Notes: generated by a model not told the origin, from the letters alone. DNA of 64,000 nucleotides from Laspinema palackyanum D2a (GCA_025370845.1 JAMXFF010000032.1:1-64000), one strand, 5' to 3'. Shown: positions 17,537 to 26,642, counted from the stretch's first letter. Made by a program: numbers and translations.

Positions 17537-18125
17537 TTTTTATATCTATGCGATTGTCGCGCTGTTGCCCTTATCTGCTTGTATGTTAGTGGTGCAAACC
17601 GATCCCTTTCATGCCCTAATTATTCGGGGAATATTAGGGGCAGTGGCGGCCTTGGTTTATGCCCTGTGGGGGGCCCCAGATGTGGCATTAACAGAAGCAT
17701 TAATGGGAACCTTGCTGGCGGTTATCCTATCGGCGGTGGCGGTGCGTTCCTCAATGGTGATGCGCCTAGGGTTTATTGAAGGGGAATATCCAGAAGGCGA
17801 TCGCCCCGCAGGAAAACCCATTGAGGATTTACGAGCAGTCTTTGCCAAACGGTATATGCGCCTTGAATTAGTCCCTTATCCCGATGAATCCGCTTTGGAC
17901 CAAGCTTTTAAAGACAAAGAAATTCATGCCATTTATGTGAAGCCAAAGCCCGTCGCTCATGGCGATCGCACCTTCACAACTACCTTGGAAAAAGTAACCG
18001 TCTATCAAACCGCTACGAGGCTTAAGCATCTTTATGAAATCATGAAAGAGGAGCTACCCTCGGAGACAAAAGTTACTTATTTCAACCCTTTAATGAGTCC
18101 CTTTAATTCATCGGAGCAGCATTAA
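17529..18125 (+). CDS. DUF4040 (MbhD-like) antiporter subunit, equivalent of the MrpA C-terminus
   Basis: A 198-residue protein. Residues 1-85 hold three hydrophobic helices with the DUF4040/MbhD pattern (ALIIRGILGAVAALVYALWGAPDVALTEALMGT); the APDVALTEA turn with its acidic residue is the conserved core also found near the C-terminus of MrpA. The remainder (about 90-198) is a soluble region unlike MrpA (a charged IEDLRAVFAKRY to YFNPLMSPF stretch) with no recognised fold. It overlaps mrpG by 8 bp and abuts mrpB by a TAATG junction. So the MrpA tail exists here as a separate gene carrying a cytosolic extension of unknown role. Confidence 0.75.
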   Translation: MTDFYIYAIVALLPLSACMLVVQTDPFHALIIRGILGAVAALVYALWGAPDVALTEALMGTLLAVILSAVAVRSSMVMRLGFIEGEYPEGDRPAGKPIEDLRAVFAKRYMRLELVPYPDESALDQAFKDKEIHAIYVKPKPVAHGDRTFTTTLEKVTVYQTATRLKHLYEIMKEELPSETKVTYFNPLMSPFNSSEQH

Positions 18126-18790
18126 TGAAATGGATTTATTTTCTCGCAGGGATAGCACTGGCTCTGAAAATTTTATTTACCTCTAATTCTATCCTAGCCG
18201 ATGAAAGCACCTTAGAAATTGTGCAATCCGTGATTCAGGAGAGTGGGGTTCCTAATGCCGTATCCGCGATTATTTTGAGAAATCGCTTGTATGATACTAT
18301 CTTTGAAGTTGTGGTATTTACAATCGCCATTGTGGGAGTAAAATATTTACTGGCCGACGAAAAGCCAACAGCTCATGTGCATCAATTCAACGATCAGCCC
18401 TCCATTGTTTTAGCCCGATTAGGGGCAACTATTGCCGCATTAGTTGGCGTCGAACTGGCAATTCGCGGCCATTTAAGTCCTGGGGGCGGATTTGCTGCCG
18501 GGGTAGCCGGAGGGACGGCGATCGGCTTGGTTGCCATTACGTCATCAATGGAAATGATGCAGTCTATTTATAAGCGTTGGCATACCGCAATCTGGGAAAA
18601 AATTTCCGTCATCATTTTCATCGGATTATCTATGCTCACTCTGGTGGGAATTGAGTTACCACATGGTCAGTTGGGCGCTTTGGTGAGTGGGGGAATTCTC
18701 CCGCTTTTAAATATTCTGGTAGCGATTAAAGTCGCCTTGGGTTCCTGGGCAGCAATTTTGCTATTTATTCGCTATCGCGGCTTGTTGTGA
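18125..18790 (+). CDS. mrpB: MbhE-MrpB-like fused antiporter subunit
   Basis: A 221-residue membrane protein. Residues about 1-80 resemble MbhE or the last helices of MrpA (NAVSAIILRNRLYDTIFEVVVF, compare the NxVTAILLDFRGYDTLGE pattern), and residues about 90-221 match MnhB/MrpB (SIVLARLGATIAAL, then HLSPGGGFAAGVAGGTAIGL, the conserved glycine-rich loop). It is therefore a natural fusion of two small subunits that are separate in archaeal Mbh-type complexes. It ends the operon; a terminator follows. Start ATG shares a base with the preceding stop (TAATG). Confidence 0.8.
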   Translation: MKWIYFLAGIALALKILFTSNSILADESTLEIVQSVIQESGVPNAVSAIILRNRLYDTIFEVVVFTIAIVGVKYLLADEKPTAHVHQFNDQPSIVLARLGATIAALVGVELAIRGHLSPGGGFAAGVAGGTAIGLVAITSSMEMMQSIYKRWHTAIWEKISVIIFIGLSMLTLVGIELPHGQLGALVSGGILPLLNILVAIKVALGSWAAILLFIRYRGLL

Positions 18791-18816
18791 GGTATCTGTT
18801 TTTTTACCCCGGTTGG

Positions 18817-18865
18817 GCCCTGGTATTGCCTCTATAATAACAGTATCAGGGCATCTCTTTTTTTT
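18817..18865 (+). terminator. Terminator of the Mrp operon
   Basis: GCCCTGGTATTG and CAGTATCAGGGC form a 12-bp stem (two wobble pairs) followed by ATCTC and eight T. It sits between convergent genes and overlaps the last bases of the OLD-like gene. Confidence 0.8.
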
Positions 18866-20609
18866 ACTGGAGAAGTTGACTTAATTTATCAAAAAACTGA
18901 TGAATATCTTCATGAATTTCATCTGCCCTCATGGTAGCAGCAACGGTATCCCGAGTTAACTCTAGGATAGAAATAGATGGGAGGGGAGAGTTGTAATTTT
19001 TAAGTTGCTGAAATAGGGAGTCGGGATTTTCAAACAGGAGCTTTTTACCATTGAGTACCTGAAACATACTAGCTTTCACCATCTGCCAAGATTGACCTGG
19101 GGGCAGGATTAGATTTTCGCCCACAAAAAACCCTTCAATTAATTCTCGGATGGGGATTGAAAATAAATCCGGTTCTGCCATGCTCATTTTTTGTAATGCT
19201 GCTCGTATCCAGACATCGGGAACTAGCAAATAATTTTCAATATTTTTGCGTCGCCATTCATAAAGTACGGGGTTATTAGATTCGGGATGATATGCCCCCT
19301 CCTCGTCATAGTCAAACAAGATCAGGCGTTTCGCATGGGGAATAATTTGCTGTACTCCTGCAAAATGGCGATCGCAATCTTCCCTCATTTTTTTTTTGGA
19401 ACCCCCGCCCATAACCCGAAAACAAACTTGATTCAGTTTATCTTGCATTCCTAAAGGCGTGGACCAACCCCTTAAAAGACGCTCATCTGTTTCTCCCTCT
19501 ACATATAAAATTACCGGGATATCCAGTTCGGAAAGTTGCGTAATTTCCAGATTAGAAACATCTGCCATTGCCGTTAAAATTGCTGGTTTTGCCTTCACTC
19601 GCTTGGGTACTTTATCAAGTAAAGAAATGATTTGACGAATATCCACTCCTTGAATAAATTCTTCAGCATGAGTGGCAATCAAAAATTGCGTATTGCTTTG
19701 AAGGGCTTTTTGATTTTTGAAATAATCTAAAATTTCTCGTTGCAAATTCACATGAAGATGAGCATCGGGTTCATCCAGTAAAATAGTTGTGGGTTGATAA
19801 CCATAGAAAAATGCCAATAGCGTTAGAGTCTGGTGAAACCCACTCCCCCCAGAAATAATATCGTAAGATTTCTGATCCTGTTCATATTCACAAATAATTT
19901 GGGTATCTACCCCTCTTTCATATTGAGGAGGTTTTAAACTCACGCTAAACCACCGTTGAATGATTTTTTGAATTTCGGCCCAATCTTCGGGATTATTTTC
20001 CCAAACTCGTAACAACAGATTCCGGAGTACGCTTCCGGGCTGGGCCTTACCAATTTGCTTGCGTAATGGTCCATCATCTCGCCATTCTTCCTGGGGTTCT
20101 AAACCAGAGAAAGGAGGGACATAAGCAATCACAGGTAACAGGGAATTAGTTTGATTGGAGTCTCCTTCCAACTCCCTAAAATGCTCCCATCCTTCTGAAG
20201 GAATTGCATAAATGGTTTGAGGCGAACTATATCGTAATTTTACCCCAAAAGAGCAAGGTTTCGGTTCAGGGGTATTCGCAATCCAAGTAACATCAATTTC
20301 GACTAAAATAAATTCTTGCTTTTTAGATCCATTGACTTTGGGATAACGTCGGTCCGTTTTTTCTCGCCAAAGTAGGTTAAATTCCGGGACTGGAAGTGCA
20401 GTAAAGTTAGGAAGAACAACTTGGGTTCCTGTTTTGCCTCGCCGTTTCACTCGCCGGAACTCATCCACACAAAATTGCCAAATAGTCAAGGCTTGGAGGA
20501 TGGTACTTTTCCCGCTATTATTGCGTCCAACCAGCAGGTCGAATGGAGCAAACTCGTAGGTTTGTTCTTCAATTCGTTTAAAGTTTTTTAAAGTTAGGGT
20601 GGTAATCAC
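18864..20609 (-). CDS. OLD-like ATPase-TOPRIM nuclease (candidate defence protein)
   Basis: A 581-residue protein. N-terminal ABC-type ATPase: Walker A GRNNSGKST (about residues 28-36), SGGSGFHQTL signature (about 255), Walker B ILLDEPDAHLH (about 274-284), and an IATHAEEF switch. C-terminal TOPRIM-like domain from about 360: VILYVEGETDERLL with the catalytic Glu, then LILFDYDEEG (about 430) with the acidic pair and NIENYLL (about 457), a stretch also seen in DUF4435. Length fits OLD/GajA proteins (about 580), which combine an ATPase with metal-dependent DNA or RNA cleavage and often act in phage defence. No GajB-type helicase adjoins it; instead SWIM and SNF2 genes precede it on the same strand. 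Alternative: a compact AriA-AriB-like (PARIS) fusion. Nuclease activity is inferred. Confidence 0.8.
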   Translation of the reverse strand: MITTLTLKNFKRIEEQTYEFAPFDLLVGRNNSGKSTILQALTIWQFCVDEFRRVKRRGKTGTQVVLPNFTALPVPEFNLLWREKTDRRYPKVNGSKKQEFILVEIDVTWIANTPEPKPCSFGVKLRYSSPQTIYAIPSEGWEHFRELEGDSNQTNSLLPVIAYVPPFSGLEPQEEWRDDGPLRKQIGKAQPGSVLRNLLLRVWENNPEDWAEIQKIIQRWFSVSLKPPQYERGVDTQIICEYEQDQKSYDIISGGSGFHQTLTLLAFFYGYQPTTILLDEPDAHLHVNLQREILDYFKNQKALQSNTQFLIATHAEEFIQGVDIRQIISLLDKVPKRVKAKPAILTAMADVSNLEITQLSELDIPVILYVEGETDERLLRGWSTPLGMQDKLNQVCFRVMGGGSKKKMREDCDRHFAGVQQIIPHAKRLILFDYDEEGAYHPESNNPVLYEWRRKNIENYLLVPDVWIRAALQKMSMAEPDLFSIPIRELIEGFFVGENLILPPGQSWQMVKASMFQVLNGKKLLFENPDSLFQQLKNYNSPLPSISILELTRDTVAATMRADEIHEDIHQFFDKLSQLLQ

Positions 20610-20742
20610 AGATTTATTGGGGGTAAAGGGGCTGATCCGGAATTCAGTTGTGATTAATGGGCTTTACTTAGCTGGTATTGCCTCAATTTTAGGGAGTCAC
20701 GATAGAGGCAGTCTATTGACTGACTCTACGGTTCATATAGAT

Positions 20743-21582
20743 TTACAAAACGTCTTTATTTTTTGTTTTGACACGAGTGTAAAAATCTGACATAACCTCC
20801 AGGAAGGAAATATCTTTGTGCCAAAAGGGAGGAAAATCTCCGGCTTTTTTAATCAGAATCGCTGGAACGATCGCCGGTTGGGCGGGTGGCGGTGGCGGTG
20901 GCAGCCGTTTGGCACCCATCCAAAACTCTTTTAAATCGGCGGTGGCATTGACGGGGACTCGTTCCGGTGGGGTGTAATAGGATTCTGAGGGTTCTGGGGC
21001 GATCGCAGTTTCATGCAAGGAAGCAGAAAGCGCTTCTCCTAATGGAGTTTTTGCGAGTTCATGTTGCAAATCTTCCCGAGAAAGTCCCCGCAGTTCAAAG
21101 AGTAAGAAGGGGTCGGAATCTAATTGCTGGGCGACTAAATAATAAACTCCAGCAATATGTTTACAAGGGTTGGCATAATCGGGACAGGAACAGGTTGTTT
21201 TGAAGTGTTGCCGACTGTCGGGAAGTAAATGCAGTTTCAAGTCAGCAAAGGCGGAATCAATGTTATCCGGCACTTCATTCATTAAGAGTTTGGAGACGAA
21301 ACTGGCATTCGAGGCAATGGCTTTAATGGCTTTGGACCATTGCGCTGGTGAAATCGGATTGATTTCAATTTTGACAGTATAGAGAGGTTCTTTGTACACC
21401 CCAAAATAAGGATTCACCGAACCCCGCACTTTGGCGGTAATTTGGTTGTTGATAATCCGATACTCTTTGATTTTACCATTATTGGCGTAGGAACGGCCCC
21501 TTCCCAATCGGCTGGAATCGGTAAAGTCTTCTAATGCTGCAATAAAGCGTTTTCCCCACCAGGTTCTGCTAAATGTTGCCAT
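20743..21582 (-). CDS. SWIM zinc-finger protein
   Basis: A 279-residue protein with a SWIM zinc finger at about residues 131-145 (TTCSCPDYANPCKHIAGVYY: CxC...CxH ligands), preceded by a beta-rich N-terminal half (VRGSVNPYFGVYKEPLYTV) and followed by a Pro-rich linker. SWIM domains bind nucleic acid or proteins. This gene lies 5 bp after the SNF2 helicase gene, a pairing that recurs in bacteria, so the two products probably act together on DNA or chromatin-like complexes. The ATPase-TOPRIM gene follows 133 bp further. Function otherwise unknown. Confidence 0.85.
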   Translation of the reverse strand: MATFSRTWWGKRFIAALEDFTDSSRLGRGRSYANNGKIKEYRIINNQITAKVRGSVNPYFGVYKEPLYTVKIEINPISPAQWSKAIKAIASNASFVSKLLMNEVPDNIDSAFADLKLHLLPDSRQHFKTTCSCPDYANPCKHIAGVYYLVAQQLDSDPFLLFELRGLSREDLQHELAKTPLGEALSASLHETAIAPEPSESYYTPPERVPVNATADLKEFWMGAKRLPPPPPPAQPAIVPAILIKKAGDFPPFWHKDISFLEVMSDFYTRVKTKNKDVL

Positions 21583-21587
21583 GATTG

Positions 21588-24500
21588 TTACTCCAAAATT
21601 GCTTGTTTATTTAAGGCAATCAATTGTTTGAAACTGTCGTTATCCAGTTCGGTTAGCCAAGATTCATCATTGCCAACGATCGCCGAGGAGAGGCGCTTTT
21701 TATCTTCCAGGGTGCGATCAATGCGTTCTTCCAGGGTCCCGATCGCAATAAATTTATGGACAAATACATTTTTCTCTTGTCCAATGCGGAAGGCGCGATC
21801 GGTGGCTTGATCTTCCACTGCCGGGTTCCACCAGCGATCGAAGTGGAATACATGATTAGCTTTCGTCAGGGTAATCCCCACCCCACCGGCTTTTAAGGAG
21901 AGAATAAAGACTGAGGGTTCGGTTTCAGGGTCTTGAAACTCCGCAATCATTTTTTCCCGTTTTTCACGCGGGGTTCCCCCATGCAGGTAGTGGGTTTTGT
22001 AATGAAAAGTCTGTTTGAGGTATTTTTCTAAGGCCCCACAAATTTCGGTGAATTGGCTGAAAATCAGCAGGCTTTCTCCTTCGGCGATGACTTCCTCCAC
22101 CATCTCCACTAGCCGTTCCAATTTGTGCGATCGCGAGGGTAAAAACTCGCTGTTATCTTGTAAAAATTGCGCCGGATGATTACAAACTTGCTTGAGTTTC
22201 ATCAGGGTGGATAAAATCAACCCTTTGCGCTGAATCCCTTCCGCTTGTTCTAGCTGTTCCGCCACATCTTTAACCACCGCCTCATATAAGGAAGCCTGTT
22301 CCTTGGTGAGGTTGCAATATTGTTTTTGTTCAACTTTATCGGGCAAATCCTTAATAATTGAACGGTCTGTTTTCACCCGACGCAGGATAAAGGGTTCCAC
22401 CAATCGTTTCAATGTGATTGATTTAATCGGGTCATTATCCTTTTGAATGGGCATTTCAAACCCTTTACGAAACTGGGCTTCTTTCCCCAAATAGCCCGGA
22501 TTCAGGAAGTTGAAAATCGACCATAAATCTAACAGGCGGTTTTCTATCGGGGTTCCCGTTAAGGCAAGGCGATGGGTAGAGGGCAGTTTGGCGATCGCCT
22601 TGGTTTGTGCCGCTTGAGGATTCTTGATATTTTGTGCTTCATCCACGACAACCCGATGCCACTTTACTCCCTTAAACAGTTTTTCATCTTTGCGGGCTAA
22701 AGTAAACGAAGTAATCACCACATCATATTTTAAACTCTCGGCTTTGAATTCCTTCTCATCTTTGAGGCGATCGCTGCCGTGATGTACCATTGAAGTGATA
22801 TGAGGTGCAAACCGTTCAATCTCCCGTTGCCAATTCCCAATCACCGAAGTTGGGGCAATTAATAACGTCGGTAAAGGTTTCTCCTCTCCCTCTCGTTCTA
22901 ACACCAAACAGGCAATCACTTGTAAGGATTTTCCCAACCCCATATCATCAGCGAGACAGCCATTGAGCCCCAACTGTTCCAAGTATTGTACCCAGGCAAC
23001 CCCGCGTTTTTGATACTCTCTCAGCGTCCCTTGCAACTGTGCCGGATTTTCAATGGGTTCCAGACGGCTACTATCGCGAAGTTTAGCCATCATTTCCGCT
23101 AAAGCTTCATCCTGGTCCACTTCAATCTCTTCCGAGGCATCGCTGATTTTCTGCATAAACTCTTGCAAGGACATTTCTGGCTGTTCATCTTTATGAGACT
23201 GCCAAAATTCCAGCATTTGCTGCATTTTTTTCGCGTCTAACTCAATCCATTCCCCGCGAAATTGGACCAAGGGAGTTTTTGCCTCAACCAGTTGCTGCCA
23301 TTCCTGTTCACTCACCGGCTGTCCAGCAATAGAAAGTTCATATTTATATTGAATAATCTGCTGTAAACTAAACAGCCCTTTGTTCCCTTGTCCCGTTGAT
23401 TTCTTTTTAGAGGAGGCTTTCAGGCGGAGGGTTGCCCGTCGGCGTCCTTCCGGTGTCCACCAAGCAGGAACAATCACTTTATAGCCCGAATCTTCTAAAA
23501 TCCAGGCACTTTCTTTGAGGAACTCAAAGGCTTCGGATAAGGTTATTTCTAACCCGGTGGGACGGTCCGTTTCTAGCCCTTTGGAGAGTAACGGATACAT
23601 CCGTGCGGCATAGCCCAAATTTAACAGCAGATTTTTTTCAAAGTCTGCTCCAAAGTTTTTGTGAAAGGTTTTTTTCTCGGTTTTGCTGAGAGTCCAATAC
23701 TCCTCTAAGGGAAGTTTCAAAGAAGGGTCTTTTTTAGAAGATGCTACAAAGTTAATCCGCCACAAGTCCGGCTGGTCTGCGGTTCCTTCTTTGAGTTGAA
23801 AACAGAGATAAAATGGGGCGGTTAATTGTGCGCCGGATAACCGTTCTTTCCAACTGGCCCACTGCTGGTAAACTTCTCGGGAAACATCGGACCTTTTTCT
23901 ACTACTTTTACTGGTGTAGATAAAAGAGTCTTCCAACTGTTTGGCGACAGTTTGAGGGATGGGAGTCTCGCCGACCAAATTATTCAATAAACATTCAGAA
24001 AAATGACGCAGTAGACTGGACCGTTCGTAAAATTCTAGCGGGTTGGGGATGACAGCAAAACCGGAAACACAGGCTAAGGGCATCGCCTCGCTATACTGCT
24101 GAATATCGGCTTCGTATTGTTCCGATAAAATTTCCCAGTAGGAATAATACTCGTCGGTTTGAACAGTTTTGGCTTTTTTCCCTTTTCCGGTGGTAGAGGT
24201 TAGGCTAGAATATTTTAAGGCCGGAATGTATTGGTCTTTGAGAATAATTTGTTTAAAGACTTGGCTGTATTGGTACCAAAACATTAAATCAGCGCCAAGT
24301 TGGACCTCTGCCAGATTATTGATGGCGATAAAATGTAAATCGTTTAAAGTTTTAGTAACCGATTTTAGGGTGTCAGATTTGACAATATCTTCGACATGAT
24401 AACAATCAATTTCCCAGGGATGAAACTGGCAGGTGTCCGGAGGTTCATCTTCTAGGTACCGAAACAGTTCGACGGAAGGTAAGGGTTTATCGCCGGTGGT

Positions 24501-24746
24501 GGGGAGAATAAAATACTGAGATGAAATGCGATTTTTAATCCCATTTTGGACGAGTTCAGGAATTCCCAAGTTGGCGCGCAAAAATTCCGCCAATTCCGCT
24601 TTCTCTAAATGGGCGGGATGGCGTAAACTGGGCTTTTTGTGGCTGGGTTTGGGAATCGTTTCCACCCAGAGGTAAAATCGCCCCTGACGAATGAACTCGC
24701 TGGTGTTGTTGGGGATCCAAGTGCCATGAAGGATTTTCATACGCAA
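21588..24746 (-). CDS. SNF2-family DEAD/DEAH-box helicase
   Basis: A 1052-residue protein. The N-terminal half (about 1-560) is the SNF2-associated region found in long bacterial SNF2 proteins. The ATPase core begins near 590: GCLADDMGLGKSLQ (motif I), APTSVIGNWQRE (Ia), VVVDEAQNIKNPQA (DEAQ, motif II), ALTGTPIEN (III), and in the second lobe LIFSQFTE, ILSLKAGGVGITLT and the DRWWNPAVEDQATDRAFRIGQ-type motifs V/VI. These enzymes translocate on duplex DNA and remodel protein-DNA complexes rather than unwind strands. First gene of a minus-strand run with SWIM and OLD-like genes. The start at 24746 is ATG. Role in repair, transcription recycling or defence cannot be separated by sequence. Confidence 0.92.
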   Translation of the reverse strand: MRMKILHGTWIPNNTSEFIRQGRFYLWVETIPKPSHKKPSLRHPAHLEKAELAEFLRANLGIPELVQNGIKNRISSQYFILPTTGDKPLPSVELFRYLEDEPPDTCQFHPWEIDCYHVEDIVKSDTLKSVTKTLNDLHFIAINNLAEVQLGADLMFWYQYSQVFKQIILKDQYIPALKYSSLTSTTGKGKKAKTVQTDEYYSYWEILSEQYEADIQQYSEAMPLACVSGFAVIPNPLEFYERSSLLRHFSECLLNNLVGETPIPQTVAKQLEDSFIYTSKSSRKRSDVSREVYQQWASWKERLSGAQLTAPFYLCFQLKEGTADQPDLWRINFVASSKKDPSLKLPLEEYWTLSKTEKKTFHKNFGADFEKNLLLNLGYAARMYPLLSKGLETDRPTGLEITLSEAFEFLKESAWILEDSGYKVIVPAWWTPEGRRRATLRLKASSKKKSTGQGNKGLFSLQQIIQYKYELSIAGQPVSEQEWQQLVEAKTPLVQFRGEWIELDAKKMQQMLEFWQSHKDEQPEMSLQEFMQKISDASEEIEVDQDEALAEMMAKLRDSSRLEPIENPAQLQGTLREYQKRGVAWVQYLEQLGLNGCLADDMGLGKSLQVIACLVLEREGEEKPLPTLLIAPTSVIGNWQREIERFAPHITSMVHHGSDRLKDEKEFKAESLKYDVVITSFTLARKDEKLFKGVKWHRVVVDEAQNIKNPQAAQTKAIAKLPSTHRLALTGTPIENRLLDLWSIFNFLNPGYLGKEAQFRKGFEMPIQKDNDPIKSITLKRLVEPFILRRVKTDRSIIKDLPDKVEQKQYCNLTKEQASLYEAVVKDVAEQLEQAEGIQRKGLILSTLMKLKQVCNHPAQFLQDNSEFLPSRSHKLERLVEMVEEVIAEGESLLIFSQFTEICGALEKYLKQTFHYKTHYLHGGTPREKREKMIAEFQDPETEPSVFILSLKAGGVGITLTKANHVFHFDRWWNPAVEDQATDRAFRIGQEKNVFVHKFIAIGTLEERIDRTLEDKKRLSSAIVGNDESWLTELDNDSFKQLIALNKQAILE

Positions 24747-25146
24747 ATCGCAAGGTTAAGGGGTTGGGGGATGTCCTACGGCGAGGCAACCGAGGAGAGA
24801 TGCAATAGAGGCCCCTGATGATAGGGGTCGTTTATAGAGTACCATAATCCCTCTCGCGCTAGGCGCGATCGCCTTTCGGTTGGCAATCCAGGTTGCTGAA
24901 CCTGGGATTGCCCTTCCTGGAATGGAAATCACGCAACACCCTGAGGAGATTTCACCCGGGCAGTTGGGGGCAATTCGTATCTTGGATTACATTTTAGTTG
25001 TTATTAAGAATTGTAATGATAGTAACTACTTAAATTGATTTGTTACATTTTTTAATAAAAGTTAGGTCAAAACGGTATAAATTCACGCAGTAACTGAATT
25101 GAAAGTTCGGTTAAATCCTTAACAGACCTTTAAACAAAACATTGCT
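24747..25146. other. Divergent spacer, 400 bp, with a strong hairpin
   Basis: Between the SNF2 gene (minus) and a small plus-strand gene. At 24882-24912 GGCAATCCAGGTT and AACCTGGGATTGCC form a 13-bp stem with one bulge; no T tract follows. The right half is AT-rich and holds the promoter of the next gene. No coding sequence seen. Confidence 0.5.
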
Positions 25147-25410
25147 ATGAGCCCCTTAAATTCTTTAACTTCTTGCTGTCGAAATTGTCGGTACTATGAG
25201 CCGGAAGGAAGACGGGGTGGGGCTTGCCAGCAACTCAATGTTCCGGTTCAAGGAACCTGGAAATCCTGTTCCCTCGCTAGTCCAGCATTTACACCCTCTT
25301 GGAAAGCCCTGCAAGATCTGATCCAGTGGGAACAGGAAAACCTTGAGTGCACAACAGGAGGCAGTCTGACCACCCTAGATCATTCTAAGGCTGAAGTCAA
25401 TCGCCGTTAG
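25147..25410 (+). CDS. Small cysteine-rich conserved cyanobacterial protein
   Basis: An 87-residue protein with five cysteines in the first 45 residues: SCCRNCRYYEPEGRRGG then ACQQLNVPV and WKSCSLASPAF. The spacing CxxC...C...C suggests a metal or iron-sulfur site or disulphides. No membrane segment. The second half is polar and ends EVNRR. I recognise this as the kind of small protein conserved in cyanobacteria but cannot name a function. Downstream, after 81 bp, comes a coiled-coil gene in the same direction. Confidence 0.6.
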   Translation: MSPLNSLTSCCRNCRYYEPEGRRGGACQQLNVPVQGTWKSCSLASPAFTPSWKALQDLIQWEQENLECTTGGSLTTLDHSKAEVNRR

Positions 25411-25491
25411 AACCACTTTTTAAACCCTCGGTTCAATCCATTGTTTCGGTTGTTCTGTATTCTGGAAAAAGGAATTTACCGGATCCAGGAC

Positions 25492-26568
25492 ATGACAACC
25501 CAGCAAAACCTAGAACAGCAGTTCCATAAAATCGCCAATTTATTAGAGCAAATTCAGAATTTAGGTTTAAATTCTGAAGATGGAGAGACGAATTTTTTAT
25601 CGTCTCTCCATCAATTTGAAAGCGTTGCCCTTCCGTTTGAATTCGTGCAACAGGGAATGGGACTCTGGGAGGTGATTTTCCCCCCAGAGGTGTTACGATC
25701 GCTGGCGATGGAGGATCCGGAGACTTTAGAATCCTTGGCGATCGCCTTGAGTCAAACCCTGCAAACTCAACTGGCGATTTTAAACCCGTGGTTGCCTCTA
25801 CTCACCACCCCTCCAGCATTAGCCGATAAAATCCGCGATCGCACCGCCCAAATTCAGCAGATTACCACGGAAAAAGCAGAACTTTTAGCAGCATCTGAGA
25901 CTCTGTTCCATCGTGAATTTGAACTCCGGCAAGTGGGAGAAGACTTGCAGGAGTTCAAACAAACTCGGGCGGAACTCATGGCCCTTGAACAGGAACTCGC
26001 CACCACGGATTTAGATGACTTACGCCGGGAGATTTCTAACCGAAAAACTGCCTTAGAACAGGACCGCCATCAGCTAGAAACCCTCAAACAGCAACAAGCA
26101 GAACTTGAGGCTGAAATTGCTGCAATTGAAAGACTCAATCACCAAATTTCCCGAGAATTAGAGGGATTGCAACTGCGTCGTTCTCGGTTAGAAACCCGGA
26201 CACAGCAACAAACCGCCCAATTGATTACTTTAACTGACACAGAACAACAACGCCTAGGAACTGCTTTACCTCCGTTGTTAGCGGAATTAGCAGAACAACA
26301 GTCAGCCTATCAGAATGCTCAAGGGGAGTTATCCCAAGCGATTGCCGATTTTAATCGCTATCAACAACAAACCCAGGAATTAATCACTCATTTCAACATT
26401 CATTATCAAACTGATGTAGAATTAGGGCAGAAATTGCCGGTGAATCAACCCAAAATTGAGGCCATAATTCAGAGAATTCAGAACAATTTAGGCGAATTGG
26501 ATCAGGAACTGGCAATTGCTCAACAACAACATGAGCGATCGCAAGAAAAAACCATTGTTACGTTTTGA
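25492..26568 (+). CDS. Long coiled-coil protein of unknown function
   Basis: A 358-residue, Gln/Glu-rich protein. After a short N-terminal region (MTTQQNLEQQFHKIANLLEQ) there is a compact part with VALPFEFVQQGMGLWEVIFPPEVLR, then helical coiled coil from about residue 120 to the end (EKAELLAASETLF, RREISNRKTALEQDRHQLET, and so on). No signal peptide or membrane helix. The internal ATG at 25492 is preferred over a TTG at 25441. Possibly a scaffold or tether; nothing in the neighbourhood fixes its role. Oddly, a perfect 11-bp inverted repeat lies inside the gene (25581-25610). Confidence 0.65.
   Translation: MTTQQNLEQQFHKIANLLEQIQNLGLNSEDGETNFLSSLHQFESVALPFEFVQQGMGLWEVIFPPEVLRSLAMEDPETLESLAIALSQTLQTQLAILNPWLPLLTTPPALADKIRDRTAQIQQITTEKAELLAASETLFHREFELRQVGEDLQEFKQTRAELMALEQELATTDLDDLRREISNRKTALEQDRHQLETLKQQQAELEAEIAAIERLNHQISRELEGLQLRRSRLETRTQQQTAQLITLTDTEQQRLGTALPPLLAELAEQQSAYQNAQGELSQAIADFNRYQQQTQELITHFNIHYQTDVELGQKLPVNQPKIEAIIQRIQNNLGELDQELAIAQQQHERSQEKTIVTF
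25581..25610. repeat. Perfect 11-bp inverted repeat within a gene
   Basis: TGGAGAGACGA and TCGTCTCTCCA flank ATTTTTTA, so the mRNA can fold into a strong stem about 90 bases into the coiled-coil gene. It codes for GETNFLSSLHQ-type residues with no obvious protein constraint. Confidence 0.6.
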
Positions 26569-26598
26569 GTCATGACTTCCGCATTTTTAGAGGCCCAG

Positions 26599-26642
26599 CC
26601 CTAAATGTAGAGGCGATTCGCGAATCGCCTCTACATTTAGGG
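26599..26642. repeat. 44-bp perfect palindrome
   Basis: CCCTAAATGTAGAGGCGATTC followed by its exact complement centred on TCGCGA. It lies between convergent genes and may terminate both, but resembles the dispersed TAGGGGCG-CTTCGCGAAG-CGCCC type palindromes (51601-51620) of this genome. Confidence 0.8.
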
